Assembly: GCA_024227235.1 (NCBI GenBank)
Contig: JAAEKY010000463.1
Location: 1-35,298, forward strand
DNA length: 35,298 bases
Origin: Desulfobacteraceae bacterium
GTDB taxonomy: Bacteria > Desulfobacterota > Desulfobacteria > Desulfobacterales > Desulfobacteraceae
Direction of reading: 5' to 3'
Positions 1 through 10,398 of the stretch are shown here, piece after piece. The translations under genes and the position numbers were made by a program. The notes under the pieces are model-generated. The model saw nothing but the letters and a program-made list of their open reading frames with translations. It had not been told where the DNA came from and made no database searches. How positions within the stretch are numbered: the stretch's first letter is position 1; the number at the start of each line of letters is the position of its first letter.

Positions 1-3000
1 CATGGCTAACAAATCTTTTCTCAACAAAGGTTTAGAAAGATAATCATCCATTCCTGCCTCAAGGCAGAGGTTTTTGTACCCTGCCATAACATGTGCAGTC
101 ATGGCAATTATCGGAATCCTGTCAAAATTCAGTTTGGTTTTTTCCACATTATTTTTTTTGAGTTCTGTTTCTATATCACGAATGGCATGCGTTGCATCAA
201 AGCCTCCCATAACCGGCATCTGGATATCCATTAAGATAATATCATAATGATTCTTTTTATAGGCATTCACTGCTTCCTGGCCGTTTTCAGCAAGATCCAC
301 CTTAAAACCTGCTTCAGTCAGGTAGGATAAAGCCACCTGCTGATTGGTCGGGTAATCCTCTACCAAGAGGATTTTGAACCCTCTTCTTGACTCCTCGGCA
401 ATACTGTGCCTGGTAACAAGCTTTGGGAGGGTATCTGCTATAGAAAGACCTAAAACGGATACAATTGCCTTTTGCAAATCATCCCGTTTTATCGGTTTGG
501 TTAAGTACCCGTCAATCCCTATATCCCGGCAACTCTTTCCGTCTCCAATCCTGCCGGCAGAAGTGATGACGATAATCGGTATCGCTTTTAAATCATCAAT
601 GGCCGCCCTGATTTTCCGGGCCAGATCAAAACCGCTCATACCCGGCATCTGAAAATCAGTCAAAATCAGGTTAAACGGTTCTTCCGATAAAACAGACTGG
701 TTGAGAATAGTTAAGGCCTCATTTCCATTAAATGCCTCCACAGGCAGGCATCCCCAGGAACTGAGATACTCTGTCTGGACAAATCGATTGGTCTTATTGT
801 CATCCACCACTAGGACTCTTATATCTTTAAAATCAATCTTTTTTGCTGTCGGTACTGCACGGCGTTTTTTCTGCTTTTTAAAAACAACTGTAAACCAGAA
901 GGTGCTGCCTTTACCTTCAATGCTTTCCACGCCGAGTTCCCCGCCCATTTTTTCTACAAGTTGTTTTGAGATGGAAAGCCCTAAACCTGTGCCACCAAAT
1001 TTTCTGGTTGTGGACGTGTCTGCCTGGGCAAAAGGAGAAAAGAGCTCATCAATACGGTGTTTTGGAATGCCGATTCCTGTGTCAGATATTTTGACTTTCA
1101 GCAGAACATCTTGGTCTGTTTCTTTTTTGGATTCAACAACAATAGAAACTTCACCTTTGGATGTAAATTTAATTGCGTTTCCGACAATATTGAGGATAAT
1201 CTGTCTCAGACGACCTGGATCCCCTATTAAATCGCAGGGTAAATCAGGGGAGACAAAATTGGTTAATTCTAAATTTTTCTCATCCGCTTTTATTGCCAGA
1301 ATATCAACAGCATATTCCAAGGTGGCTCTCAAATTAAAATTAATTTTCTCAAATTCAACTTTCCCCGCCTCAATTTTAGAAAAATCAAGGATATCATTTA
1401 TCACTGAGAGCAAAGCCTCACCACTGGATTGAACGGTTTGAGCATACTGACGCTGCTTGCTTGATAAATTTGTATTCAAAAGCAGATCCGTCATGCCAAT
1501 AACCCCGCCCATGGGCGTACGAATTTCATGGCTCATGTTCGCAAGAAACTCGCTTTTTGCAATGGAGGCTGCTTTGGATTGTTCGGCAAGATTATTGGCC
1601 TTTTTAATAGTTTGTTTAAGCTGTTTATTTGATTCCGATAATTCAGCGGTACGGTCATTTACCTTTGATTCCATTTCAGCATACGCTTTCTGTAATGCGC
1701 CTTCAGCCTGTTTTTTGGCAACATAATTTGAAACAATGTTCATCATCTCATGGGCGGTTTTTCTCATCTCTTCATTCATCGGCGGCATGTGCTTTTTGTT
1801 TTTGCATACGTCAAAGGTAAACCACCCTTTCAGTTTGCCCTGTTCCTTGTAAGGCAGTACCGACGTATATTCAAGATTCTCCTTCTTTGCAAGGGCCCAT
1901 ATTATGGGTTTCGCGACATGTCTAAATGCTTTCGGAATCATTTCAAGTGCGGTTTCAGGAGTAAGCTTGAAAAACTCCTTGTCAATAAAATGTTTAACCA
2001 GTGATGCGGGAAATCTTGAACCAATTGTGGGCGTAGCATTTTCATCACACCATTCCATGGTACATATCATATCCATTTTTTCCGGATCTGTTCCTTTAAA
2101 CTCGCAGTAACACGCTCTGCTCACTTGGAATGCCGGGCCGATTTTGTTCAGAAGTTTTTGTGTCAATTCGGGTATTCCCAGAGATGTATTCGTGGCAATT
2201 TCCCATATTTCTGCTCTCAGAGTGTTGAATTTGTTCTGTTCAGCAAGTATGGCTTCAGCTTTTTCTTTTTCCTGAATGATAGTATCAAAATCATGTTTCA
2301 CAAGTGTTAAGGAATCAAAAAGAGGCCGAAACGGATGTGAGTCGATAACCGGGTTCTCCTGTGTGGTTATACCTTTATGGTCCCAGTTGATCTCGCCCAT
2401 AAACTGAAGAAGATTATCGATGGATTTGCTTACCTCACTCTCTGAAAGGTTTTGCTTTGCTATCTTGATGTCTATTTCTCTATCACCCGTCGTGCGGCTT
2501 TTCACCTTTTCTTTTTCAATAATAGCAATAGCGTCTTCAATATTTTTTGCTACAACAAGGCGTGTTGGGAAGAATTGTTTACCTATGCTTATCACTGTTT
2601 GCATGAATTTGTTTAATCCGAATAGCACAGACAATTTGCAGGGGTACATTTTATGTGATTTTTTGAATGCTTTAAGGAACGTCTTCCTTGCCTTCCAGCT
2701 GCCACCTTTTACTGCACTCCAATCGGCTATTTGATAATGATAACCCTTTTTGGACAACCCTGATTGGTTGATTGCCCTGTGGTAGACCTTGAAAAGATTT
2801 TCCACGTGATGTTCATGGAGATTTCCTTGTGCTTTGTGAAAAAGTATATCGTCGCTCATAAGCCGATACCTGCATGAAAGGCTGTCCAATTCAAAGGTCC
2901 AATCCTCTTCAGCAGGCTTTTTATCCTCAACATCATCAGCATTTTGTTTGTGAACTTTTGTGCTCCTGGATTCAGGGCTGTATTTTTTCACCGTTATCCA

Positions 3001-3483
3001 TTTCTCCGCACACATAATAGCTGCGTTGTAGTCTTCGATTATCTCTACAGGAATTCCTGGCTTGTTAATACGCAAACTGATTTTTATCATGATTTTGAAC
3101 AGAGGATTTAAACCCAAAAATATCAGGCCTTTGATCCTTTCGTTCTTTTCATGGTTTTTAAGATATTTAATATAGCGTTTTTTGGAATTAAAGGCTGCTC
3201 CTGTGTGCTCTGAATAATCTTCAATAAGAATAAACTGCCGATCATCAGGCATAAATTCTTTTAAAATTCTCTCAATAAATGAAATATATTTTTCTGTTTC
3301 AGTTAACCGTGTATATCCCCATACCTTGGTATGAATAATGTCATCACCGATAACAGAAAAGGTTGCTTTATAATAATCAGTGCCGAAAGTTTGATTGGCC
3401 CATTCGCTTTTACATATAATTGGCAGTCCTGTTACAGGGCAGGCCGAAAGTTCATATGGCTTTATTGCTTTGTTTTGGTTCAT
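1..3483 (-). CDS. Hybrid sensor histidine kinase/response regulator, 3' end cut by window edge
   Basis: Reading leftward from an ATG at 3483, the frame stays open for 1161 codons to base 1, so the C-terminus lies outside. Residues about 38-161 and 204-326 are two diverged copies of one alpha/beta-looking domain ([11 protein letters not shown] versus [22 protein letters not shown] versus [11 protein letters not shown]). A GAF-like region follows at about 415-590, then a coiled coil. The HisKA H-box is [11 protein letters not shown] with H652. HATPase motifs are NAIKFT, DTGIGIP and GGTGLGLS. Two receiver domains follow at about 888-1005 ([14 protein letters not shown]) and 1034-1155 ([14 protein letters not shown]). 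I see no membrane segment, so the sensor is probably cytoplasmic. A C-terminal Hpt domain may lie beyond the window. The ribosome site is weak (AAAAAG). The kinase assignment is firm; the signal is unknown. Confidence 0.93.
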   Translation of the reverse strand, partial: MNQNKAIKPYELSACPVTGLPIICKSEWANQTFGTDYYKATFSVIGDDIIHTKVWGYTRLTETEKYISFIERILKEFMPDDRQFILIEDYSEHTGAAFNSKKRYIKYLKNHEKNERIKGLIFLGLNPLFKIMIKISLRINKPGIPVEIIEDYNAAIMCAEKWITVKKYSPESRSTKVHKQNADDVEDKKPAEEDWTFELDSLSCRYRLMSDDILFHKAQGNLHEHHVENLFKVYHRAINQSGLSKKGYHYQIADWSAVKGGSWKARKTFLKAFKKSHKMYPCKLSVLFGLNKFMQTVISIGKQFFPTRLVVAKNIEDAIAIIEKEKVKSRTTGDREIDIKIAKQNLSESEVSKSIDNLLQFMGEINWDHKGITTQENPVIDSHPFRPLFDSLTLVKHDFDTIIQEKEKAEAILAEQNKFNTLRAEIWEIATNTSLGIPELTQKLLNKIGPAFQVSRACYCEFKGTDPEKMDMICTMEWCDENATPTIGSRFPASLVKHFIDKEFFKLTPETALEMIPKAFRHVAKPIIWALAKKENLEYTSVLPYKEQGKLKGWFTFDVCKNKKHMPPMNEEMRKTAHEMMNIVSNYVAKKQAEGALQKAYAEMESKVNDRTAELSESNKQLKQTIKKANNLAEQSKAASIAKSEFLANMSHEIRTPMGGVIGMTDLLLNTNLSSKQRQYAQTVQSSGEALLSVINDILDFSKIEAGKVEFEKINFNLRATLEYAVDILAIKADEKNLELTNFVSPDLPCDLIGDPGRLRQIILNIVGNAIKFTSKGEVSIVVESKKETDQDVLLKVKISDTGIGIPKHRIDELFSPFAQADTSTTRKFGGTGLGLSISKQLVEKMGGELGVESIEGKGSTFWFTVVFKKQKKRRAVPTAKKIDFKDIRVLVVDDNKTNRFVQTEYLSSWGCLPVEAFNGNEALTILNQSVLSEEPFNLILTDFQMPGMSGFDLARKIRAAIDDLKAIPIIVITSAGRIGDGKSCRDIGIDGYLTKPIKRDDLQKAIVSVLGLSIADTLPKLVTRHSIAEESRRGFKILLVEDYPTNQQVALSYLTEAGFKVDLAENGQEAVNAYKKNHYDIILMDIQMPVMGGFDATHAIRDIETELKKNNVEKTKLNFDRIPIIAMTAHVMAGYKNLCLEAGMDDYLSKPLLRKDLLAM

Positions 3484-3617
3484 GTATCTTTTTAGTTTGC
3501 CTTGTTAAGCCCCACGATAATATATGACAGGATTGTAATAATATAGATAATCAGTGCTGTCTTTGTCAATGGATTCTAAGAACATATATCAAGATTACTA
3601 AAATATATTCCCTTGCT

Positions 3618-3634
3618 TAACCCGGATATTTCAC
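3618..3634. repeat. Dispersed 17-bp motif, solitary copy
   Basis: TAACCCGGATATTTCAC matches 15 of 17 bases of the inverted repeat that ends the 248-bp element at 29251-29498 (TAGCCCGGATATTTCAT). It lies in the 389-bp gap between the divergent hybrid kinase and cooC. Nothing else recognisable is in that gap (3484-3872) apart from AT-rich DNA that must hold both promoters. Confidence 0.55.
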
Positions 3635-3872
3635 GTAATACTTTTTCGGCAAATCATATTAAAAATTTTTTATATTTAGTCTGCTTCAAAATAGCATACG
3701 ACTCATCATCCGTATTTAGATTTTCAGAATCAATCTCCAGTCAGAAACTCAAGGCAGCTTGATCAATGCCTTAATTTAAATTCATGTGTTTTTCTATAAG
3801 TTTAATTGATTTTTTTAAAGATTGCGTTATGTTAATGAAACATGAAAATTAAATAAATGATTTGGAGAGAAT

Positions 3873-4637
3873 ATGAGTAAAGTAATCGCAATGGCTGGTA
3901 AGGGTGGCGTCGGGAAAACAACTGTTTCAGCACTTGTAACCCGTTTTTTCGCAAAACATCAAAATGATCCACTTCTTGCTATTGATGCAGATCCTAATAG
4001 CAACCTTGGTGAAACCTTAGGGCTTGAAATTGAAAAAACAGTAGGCGATATCCGTGAAGATTTTATGAAAGATCCTCAAGGTGTCCCTTCAGGCATGGAT
4101 AAAATTGTATATCTTGAAATGCTTATGAATCAGGTGTTGATTGAACAAAACACCTTTGACCTTTTGGTTATGGGACGTCAAGAAGGACAAGGCTGTTATT
4201 GCATGGTCAATAATATTCTTAACCGTTTTGCCGATCAGTTGGAAAGCAATTATAAATATCTTCTTGTAGATAATGAAGCAGGAATGGAACATTTAAGCCG
4301 CAGAACCAAAGGAAAAGTAGATGTTTTGTTGATGGTCACTGATTATGCTTTAAGAGGGCTTAGGGCTGTTGGGAGAATCAATGAAATGTTGGGGGACCTT
4401 AAGATAGAGGTAAAACATAAAGCCATAATTGTTAACCGTGCCCCAAAAGAATTGAGCAAAGTTTTTTTAGATGAAGTCGAAAGAATTGGCGTCCCCATAT
4501 TGTGTAGCATACCGGATGACAAGAATCTGCTTGAATTTGATATGGAACAGCGGTCTCTTCTTGAATTGGATGATGATTCACCTGCTGTGTATTCAATTAA
4601 TCGGATGATGCAAAAGGTTAAAGAGATTATTGGTTAA
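3873..4637 (+). CDS. cooC: CooC-type nickel-insertion ATPase (CO dehydrogenase maturation)
   Basis: A 254-residue SIMIBI-class P-loop ATPase. It has the deviant Walker A motif GKGGVGKTT at residues 9-17, an AIDADPNSN switch I region, and the CYC motif (C108, C110) through which CooC dimers bind Ni(II). In this family ATP hydrolysis drives Ni loading of the C-cluster of carbon monoxide dehydrogenase. No CODH gene is in the window, so the client enzyme is elsewhere or differs. GGAGAG precedes the ATG. It is the first gene of a tightly spaced run; the next start is 2 nt after its stop. It could be a CooC paralogue serving another nickel protein. Confidence 0.9.
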   Translation: MSKVIAMAGKGGVGKTTVSALVTRFFAKHQNDPLLAIDADPNSNLGETLGLEIEKTVGDIREDFMKDPQGVPSGMDKIVYLEMLMNQVLIEQNTFDLLVMGRQEGQGCYCMVNNILNRFADQLESNYKYLLVDNEAGMEHLSRRTKGKVDVLLMVTDYALRGLRAVGRINEMLGDLKIEVKHKAIIVNRAPKELSKVFLDEVERIGVPILCSIPDDKNLLEFDMEQRSLLELDDDSPAVYSINRMMQKVKEIIG

Positions 4638-4639
4638 TT

Positions 4640-5407
4640 ATGGGATATAGTTTTGATTTTAAGGATGCAGGGTTATATGACGCCTGGTTTGATCAGGCTA
4701 AAAATAAGTATTGCCTGGACTTGGAAATCAAATTATTGATGGACCTTTTGTCTCCTGAAAATGGGCAGAGAATTCTTGATATTGGTTGTGGAACAGGGAT
4801 TAGCCTTGAACCATTGCTGGATAGGAACTTGAATCTGACAGGCTTGGACTCTTCGCCTTATATGCTGGATTATGCATCAAAAAGGCTGGGAAATAGTGTG
4901 GATCTTCATAAGGGATCTGCCGAAGAGTTGCCGTTTGATGATAATGCATTTGACAGCGCCTTTTTTTTTACAAGCCTGGAATTTACGGACAGACCTGCCA
5001 AGGCGATTGAAGAGGCTTGCAGAGTGGCAAAAGATACCGTAATCCTTTGTGTTTTAAACCGGTACGCTCCCTTAAATGTTGTCCGCCGGTTTAAAAGTTT
5101 TTTTATACCAAATATCTATAACCAGGCCCATTTTTTTAGTATTTGGGAACTCAAACAGATTCTGTTTGCCATCCTGGGGAATGTTCCGGTGAAATGGAAT
5201 ACAACCGTGCAATTTCCATTTGCATGTGGACAGATATCTTCATTTATAGAAAACAGTAAAATTATTCAAAAATCTTTTTTTGGGACACTGATCGGTATGA
5301 AGATCAAGCCGGTTCCAAAATTTAGAACCCGCCCCTTGACATTAAAGGTAAAAAAACCAAAAGCGTATAAGCCTGCAACCGGATTGGCCACACGGATGAG
5401 GTCTTAA
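4640..5407 (+). CDS. Class I SAM-dependent methyltransferase
   Basis: A 255-residue protein of the Methyltransf_11 type. Motif I is ILDIGCGTG at residues 45-53. The acidic end of strand 2 is LTGLDSSPYML. The region SAEELPFDDNAFDSAFF is the motif II equivalent. The C-terminal third is basic (KVKKPKAYKPATG) and may bind nucleic acid or a membrane. The substrate cannot be read from sequence. It starts 2 nt after cooC stops and ends 1 nt before the next start, so it is certainly co-transcribed. That neighbourhood suggests a role in metal-cofactor or quinone-related chemistry, but this is inference. Confidence 0.85.
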   Translation: MGYSFDFKDAGLYDAWFDQAKNKYCLDLEIKLLMDLLSPENGQRILDIGCGTGISLEPLLDRNLNLTGLDSSPYMLDYASKRLGNSVDLHKGSAEELPFDDNAFDSAFFFTSLEFTDRPAKAIEEACRVAKDTVILCVLNRYAPLNVVRRFKSFFIPNIYNQAHFFSIWELKQILFAILGNVPVKWNTTVQFPFACGQISSFIENSKIIQKSFFGTLIGMKIKPVPKFRTRPLTLKVKKPKAYKPATGLATRMRS

Positions 5408-5408
5408 T

Positions 5409-6419
5409 ATGGAAACTTTACTCTATGATAAATTGGATGGGAAAAGTGTAAGATGTTTGATCTGTAATCATTTTTGCGTGATTAAGGATGGCAAAAAAGG
5501 TATTTGCCAAGTTCGGGAAAATAAGGATGGAAAACTGATATCGCTTGTGTTTCCAAAAGTAATTGCCACAAGTGTAGATCCTATTGAAAAGAAGCCCATC
5601 TTTCATTTGAAACCTGGATCATCTTCTTATTCAATAGCAACGGTTGGATGTAATTTTAAATGTGATTTTTGCCAAAACTCTAACATTGCCCATATGCCAT
5701 CTGATTTTAATGGAACGATTCAAGGAAAAGATCTAAATCCTGATCAAATTGTTAAAGAAGCTATAAAAACAGGGTGTGACAGCATTTCATATACATACAC
5801 AGAACCCACGGTTTTTTTTGAATTGGCTTTTGAAACAGCCAAATTGGCTAAAAAAGAAGGGTTATATAACATATTTGTTACCAATGGGTACATGAGTACA
5901 AAAGCGCTTGAAATGGTATCTGATACCCTTGATGCAGCCAATGTAGACTTGAAGGCATTTAATAACAATTTTTATAAAACATATTGCAAAGCAACGCTTG
6001 AACCTGTTAAAGAAACGCTTAAAAAAATGAAAGCCTTAGGGATTCTTTTGGAGATAACCACTTTGCTGATTCCAGGCTTGAATGATGAACCAAATGATAT
6101 CAAAGATATGGCAGAGTTTATTGCCAATGATCTGGGCTGTGAAACCCCCTGGCATATTTCTAGATTCCATCCCTGTTATAAGATGACTAACAGGCCACCC
6201 ACATCTGTGTCAGCATTGGAAAAGGTTTATGCGCAGGGAAAAGCAGCAGGTTTAAGATATGTCTATGTTGGAAACGTACCCGGCAAGTCAAGTGAAAATA
6301 CATATTGTCATTCATGCAATACGCTTTTAATTAAACGATTTGGCTATCAGATTGAGAACTATTTACAAAGGGGGGGCAAATGCCCTGGATGCGGCTCTCC
6401 TGCATGGGGCGTATATTAA
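5409..6419 (+). CDS. amrS: AmmeMemoRadiSam-type radical SAM enzyme (AmrS)
   Basis: A 336-residue COG1180-type radical SAM protein. Residues C81, C85 and C88 (CNFKCDFC) form the CxxxCxxC site for the [4Fe-4S] cluster. An N-terminal cysteine set (C16, C19, C23, C33) and a C-terminal CHSC...CPGC zinc-ribbon-like pair match the AmrS subgroup rather than classical PflA activases. The subgroup is named for co-occurrence with Memo and AMMECR1 proteins, but neither is beside it here. Its reaction is not established to my knowledge. It starts 1 nt after the methyltransferase stop. Subgroup placement rests on the N-terminal cysteine pattern and length. Confidence 0.87.
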   Translation: METLLYDKLDGKSVRCLICNHFCVIKDGKKGICQVRENKDGKLISLVFPKVIATSVDPIEKKPIFHLKPGSSSYSIATVGCNFKCDFCQNSNIAHMPSDFNGTIQGKDLNPDQIVKEAIKTGCDSISYTYTEPTVFFELAFETAKLAKKEGLYNIFVTNGYMSTKALEMVSDTLDAANVDLKAFNNNFYKTYCKATLEPVKETLKKMKALGILLEITTLLIPGLNDEPNDIKDMAEFIANDLGCETPWHISRFHPCYKMTNRPPTSVSALEKVYAQGKAAGLRYVYVGNVPGKSSENTYCHSCNTLLIKRFGYQIENYLQRGGKCPGCGSPAWGVY

Positions 6420-6468
6420 AATTATTAAATTGAGAACGGGTATAAAAGAAAGACTTAGGTTTGTTTAA

Positions 6469-7338
6469 ATGGGCTCAGCACTGAAAAATAAAATACTGGT
6501 TTATGGGAGAATGATTAAATTTTCCCACACAATTTTTGCGCTTCCTTTTGCCTTGTCAGCAGTGGTGATGGCCTGGGAAAAATATCCCCCGTCATTTTGG
6601 GATTTTATATGGATTCTTTTGGCAATGGTCGGGGCAAGATCTGCTGCAATGGGATTCAATCGGATAGTGGATGCAGATATTGATTTTAAAAATGAGAGGA
6701 CTGCGATACGAGAAATTCCTTCAGGATTATTATCAAAAAAAGAATCTGTCTTTTTTGTTATCATTTCTTCATTTGTATTTGTTTTTTCAGCAGCCATGCT
6801 GTCACACCTTTGTTTGATTTTATCCTTTCCGGTTTTATTTTTTTTATTGTTTTATTCATACACCAAACGGTTTACAAAGTATTGCCATCTTTACCTTGGG
6901 TTTGCCATCAGCCTTGCACCTGTCGGCGCCTGGGTCGCCATCACAGGAACACTGTCATGGGGCATTGTTTTTTTAAGCCTTGGTCTGATGTCCTATATTG
7001 CAGGATTTGATATTCTTTATGCCTGTCAGGATATTGATTTTGACAAAGAACAAGGATTGTTTTCATTGCCCTCACAAATCGGTCCCCAAAAAGCGATGCT
7101 CATATCATCCATCCTTCATGTGGGCACAATGGTTTGTCTTCTGGCTATGTACATCAAGTTTCAAATGCATTCGGTTTTTTTGATCTTTCTATTCATCATT
7201 GGTATACTTCTTATCGTCGAACATAAATTGGTGAAACCCCATGATTTAAAACATATTAATATCACATTTTTTCATATGAATTCCGTGATATCCGTTCTTC
7301 TTTTTATTGGTGTGCTGGCACAAGGATTCTTAAAATGA
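6469..7338 (+). CDS. ubiA: UbiA-family 4-hydroxybenzoate polyprenyltransferase-like protein
   Basis: A 289-residue integral membrane prenyltransferase with about eight or nine hydrophobic helices. The first Asp-rich motif is NRIVDADID (N64, D68, D72) and the second is QDIDFDKEQG near residue 190; both bind Mg-diphosphate of the prenyl donor. The next gene is a UbiX-type flavin prenyltransferase with a 4-nt ATGA overlap. In menaquinone makers of this group such a pair often serves the futalosine pathway (MqnP-type prenylation followed by decarboxylation). No UbiD-type decarboxylase and no mqnA-E genes are in the window, so the pathway assignment is inference. Confidence 0.9.
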   Translation: MGSALKNKILVYGRMIKFSHTIFALPFALSAVVMAWEKYPPSFWDFIWILLAMVGARSAAMGFNRIVDADIDFKNERTAIREIPSGLLSKKESVFFVIISSFVFVFSAAMLSHLCLILSFPVLFFLLFYSYTKRFTKYCHLYLGFAISLAPVGAWVAITGTLSWGIVFLSLGLMSYIAGFDILYACQDIDFDKEQGLFSLPSQIGPQKAMLISSILHVGTMVCLLAMYIKFQMHSVFLIFLFIIGILLIVEHKLVKPHDLKHINITFFHMNSVISVLLFIGVLAQGFLK

Positions 7339-7937
7339 AAAATAAAACAATAGTTATCGCCATTAGCGGCGCCTCAGGGTCTATCTATGGGATCAGACTG
7401 ATTAAGGCACTACTGGCCTTAAATACATCTGTAATGGTTATTCTTTCAGATTCAGGACTAAAGGTTCTTGAACATGAAATGGGGGTAAAAAAAGATGAAC
7501 CTTTTAAGGAATTTTTAATTTCCTATGGTATTGACATTAATAAAGTAATGAATCTTGAAATTTTTTTTCAGGATGAGATATCAAAATCGCCTGCCAGTGG
7601 ATCATTTGTCCATTCCGGCATGGTGGTGGCGCCTTGCTCTATGAAAACCCTTGCAGGTATTTCACAAGGATTTGCAGATAATTTGATTACGCGATCAGCA
7701 GATGTCTGCCTAAAAGAAAAACGCCCATTGATTCTGGTACCAAGAGAAACCCCGTATAACCTTATTCATCTTGAAAATATGGCAAGGGCTAACCGTGCCG
7801 GTGCTGTTATATTGCCACCCAACCCATCATTTTATACCTTTCCTAAAACAATTGAAAATTTAGTTGATACGGTTGTTGCAAGAATATTGGACCATCTTAA
7901 AATCGACCATCATCTTGTATCAAGGTGGAAATCTTGA
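7335..7937 (+). CDS. ubiX: UbiX-family flavin prenyltransferase
   Basis: A 200-residue flavoprotein of the UbiX/Pad1 family. The FMN-binding start is VIAISGASGSIYGIRLIKAL, and the core motif is APCSMKTLAGISQGFADNLITRSADVCLKE (residues about 101-130), followed by RPLILVPRETP. The family prenylates FMN with a dimethylallyl donor to make the cofactor of UbiD-type decarboxylases. It is translationally coupled to the upstream UbiA gene (ATGA overlap) and overlaps the next gene slightly. This supports a shared quinone-biosynthesis role, although a prenyl-FMN supply for other UbiD enzymes is equally possible. Confidence 0.92.
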   Translation: MKNKTIVIAISGASGSIYGIRLIKALLALNTSVMVILSDSGLKVLEHEMGVKKDEPFKEFLISYGIDINKVMNLEIFFQDEISKSPASGSFVHSGMVVAPCSMKTLAGISQGFADNLITRSADVCLKEKRPLILVPRETPYNLIHLENMARANRAGAVILPPNPSFYTFPKTIENLVDTVVARILDHLKIDHHLVSRWKS

Positions 7938-9250
7938 TTCATCAAGATCATAAAAAAATAGTTCGTCATATTTTAGATACACTTCAGAAAAAGGAATTTT
8001 TGGCCTATATCGTTGGGGGTGCTGTCAGAGATACCATGATGCAAAGGGCACCGGATGATGTTGATATTTTGACCAATGCTTCCATAAAAAATATTGAAAC
8101 TATTTTCTCAAATCAAAAAGTAAAAATAATTGGTAAGGCCTTTCCCATTTGCCTTGTAGAAGGTGTTGAGGTCTCAACAAGTCGAGCACGATTTGAGGTT
8201 TCTAATTTCCCTGAATCAGACTTGGCCAAAAGAGATTTTACCATAAATGCCATGGCCTATGATCCTTATTTAAAAAAAATTTTAGATCCGTTTAATGGAA
8301 GAAAAGATTTAGAAGATTCTATTATTAGATTTACAAAAGACCCTGAAAAACGAATCCATGAAGACCCTGTCAGAATGGTTCGGGCCTGCCGTTTTTTGGC
8401 CATGATTGAGGGATCTTTATCCTTATCTTCACTTGAGGGTATCCTTGCCTGTAAGGATTTACTTGATGACTCCATTGCCAAAGAAAGAATACAGCACGAA
8501 ATTATAAAAGCAATGGGTTTGAAAAAGCCCTCTTTATTTTTTAAGGCATTGAAAAAAACAGAGTTATTGTCAAAAATTTTTCCATGTATTGATCGTTGTT
8601 ATACGCTTGATGGGGGCCCCCACCATAATGAAACAGTCTTTGAGCACTGCATGATGGTGGGTGATGCATTGCCGGCAAATAGACCTATTTTAAGGCTTGC
8701 AGGATTTTTGCATGATGTAGGAAAATTTGATGCAGCAAGGACAGATAATGGGAAATTGATATTTGCAGGGCATGAGAATTATACTCAGGCGGTGGTGCAA
8801 GATCTGACGTGTCTACGATTTTCTATTAATGATATCACATATATTACGTCTTTGATAAAATCACATATGAGACCATTGAAGGATGAAACCACCCCAAAGG
8901 CTGTAAGGAGACTGCTTGCAATGCTGGAGACTCTGGGCCTTGATTACAAAGAGTTTATGAGAATGCGGATTGCAGATAAAAAGGGAAACTTAGCAAAAAG
9001 ACCTTATAAATTATCGGAAATCAAAGTTCGATTGAAAAAATTGTTGGAGGAAATGAAAGATGCTTGTGCTTTTCATGAAAATGATTTAGAGATCACTGGG
9101 AATGATATTATCCGTATCCTTGATATATCACCTGGCCCTGATATCGGCAAAATTAAGCAGATGCTGTTTGAAAAGGTATTAGATAACCCCAAACTGAATA
9201 CGGTTCATGAGTTAAAAAAAATATGTCTTTCCTTGAAAATAAAAAAATAA
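7925..9250 (+). CDS. cca: CCA-adding/poly(A) polymerase-family tRNA nucleotidyltransferase with HD domain
   Basis: A 441-residue class II nucleotidyltransferase. The palm motif is IVGGAVRDTMM...APDDVDILTNA with the metal-binding DxD-type acidic pair. Next come the RDFTINAMAYDP motif and the RIHEDPVRMVRACRF helix that binds the template-like Arg/Asp set. An HD domain (HNETVFEHC, FLHDVGKFD) starts near residue 238. The family rebuilds the 3' CCA end of tRNAs. The frame opens at GTG 7925, inside ubiX. A TTG at 7934 is an equally good start because AAGGTGG lies six bases before it, whereas the GTG has no ribosome site. It overlaps the MFS gene by 28 nt. Poly(A)-type activity cannot be excluded. 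Confidence 0.9.
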   Translation: MEILIHQDHKKIVRHILDTLQKKEFLAYIVGGAVRDTMMQRAPDDVDILTNASIKNIETIFSNQKVKIIGKAFPICLVEGVEVSTSRARFEVSNFPESDLAKRDFTINAMAYDPYLKKILDPFNGRKDLEDSIIRFTKDPEKRIHEDPVRMVRACRFLAMIEGSLSLSSLEGILACKDLLDDSIAKERIQHEIIKAMGLKKPSLFFKALKKTELLSKIFPCIDRCYTLDGGPHHNETVFEHCMMVGDALPANRPILRLAGFLHDVGKFDAARTDNGKLIFAGHENYTQAVVQDLTCLRFSINDITYITSLIKSHMRPLKDETTPKAVRRLLAMLETLGLDYKEFMRMRIADKKGNLAKRPYKLSEIKVRLKKLLEEMKDACAFHENDLEITGNDIIRILDISPGPDIGKIKQMLFEKVLDNPKLNTVHELKKICLSLKIKK

Positions 9251-10398
9251 TTCTTGTCTTTGGATGCCTTGCTATTTTTTTTCCAGGATCTTTTGTCTTT
9301 GGATTTCCTGGCGTTATGGCAGCAGAATGGCAGTCTCTTTTCCAAGTAAATAGAGAGCAAATTGGTAGGATAATGTTTTTTATTCTAGCAGGGACTGGTT
9401 TTTCAATGTATCTGGCGGGTAAGCTTCAAGAAAAAATCCCAAGCCATCGCATTATTTTTATCGGAAGCCTTATGTGCTCTCTTGCCATGATTTTTGTGGG
9501 TAAGGCAGATAGTTTAGAAGACGTCTATATTTGGGCCTTTATTGAAGGCTTTTTCTGCGGGTTTGTCTATATTCCCTGTTTAACGCTATTTCAAAAATTA
9601 TTTCCGGAAAATAAAGGATTGATTACAGGAATCTTAAATCTGACTTTTGGGGGATCTTCGGCAATCATGTCCCCGATCTATACACATTTTCTTGTTACAA
9701 AAGGCTATGTGTTTACCTCCATTTTTGCAGCGATTATCGCCCTGGTTTTAGGAACATCATTTACATTATTTGTCAAAGCACCCGGAAAAGAAAAAAAACA
9801 GACCCAACAGCAGGTTTCAACCTTATCATTGAAGCAAACCTTGTGTTTATCGTCCTTTTGGTATTTATGGTGTGTCTGGGCACTGGCCGGGGCCGCTGGC
9901 GTTTCCCTCATCGTTCTAACGTCTTCTTTCGGGGGATCTTTAGGATACAGCATTACTCAATATGTTTATATTCTGACCTGTTTTAATATGCTAAATGGTA
10001 TTGGCCGGCTGGTTTGCGGCAGATTAGCAGATACATATTCTAAACAAAAAATATTGATGACTGTTTTCTTGATGGCATCCGTTGCCTATTTTTTAATGCC
10101 GGTTTTTAATAATTTGGTTTTCCTAAGTTTTTTAGCCTGTTTTATTGGCTTGGCTTTTGGTGTTCTTTTTACGGTTTCAGCTCCGTTAGTATCAGAAGTT
10201 TTTGGGCTTGAAAATTTCGGAAAAGTTTTTGGATTGGTGTTCACAGCTTATGGCTTTTTCGCAGGATTATTAGGCCCCTGGTTGTCAGGGATAATCCTTG
10301 ATATTACAAAATCTGATTTTCAAATAGTGTTTACAATGTTTGCGATTTTTTATTTGGTTTCTTCCATGCTGATTCTAAAAGTCAAAAAATTACCATAG
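9223..10398 (+). CDS. MFS transporter, oxalate/formate antiporter (OFA)-like
   Basis: A 391-residue major facilitator with about 12 hydrophobic segments. It has a charged cytoplasmic loop (APGKEKKQTQQQ) in the middle and the MFS signature GRLVCGRLADTYSKQK between helices 8 and 9. The first part (FPGSFVFGFPGVMAAEWQSLF) resembles OFA-type monocarboxylate carriers. The substrate is not readable from sequence. The start lies 28 nt inside the preceding nucleotidyltransferase gene, so it belongs to the same transcript and is the last gene of the run that begins with cooC. A weak inverted repeat (CATAGTTC at 10394 / GAACTATG at 10433) follows. Confidence 0.85.
   Translation: MSFLENKKIILVFGCLAIFFPGSFVFGFPGVMAAEWQSLFQVNREQIGRIMFFILAGTGFSMYLAGKLQEKIPSHRIIFIGSLMCSLAMIFVGKADSLEDVYIWAFIEGFFCGFVYIPCLTLFQKLFPENKGLITGILNLTFGGSSAIMSPIYTHFLVTKGYVFTSIFAAIIALVLGTSFTLFVKAPGKEKKQTQQQVSTLSLKQTLCLSSFWYLWCVWALAGAAGVSLIVLTSSFGGSLGYSITQYVYILTCFNMLNGIGRLVCGRLADTYSKQKILMTVFLMASVAYFLMPVFNNLVFLSFLACFIGLAFGVLFTVSAPLVSEVFGLENFGKVFGLVFTAYGFFAGLLGPWLSGIILDITKSDFQIVFTMFAIFYLVSSMLILKVKKLP

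Noticed and set aside
374..2734. Several plus-strand open frames of 61-243 codons
   Set aside because: They are antisense to the hybrid kinase, whose frame has clear domain motifs on the minus strand.
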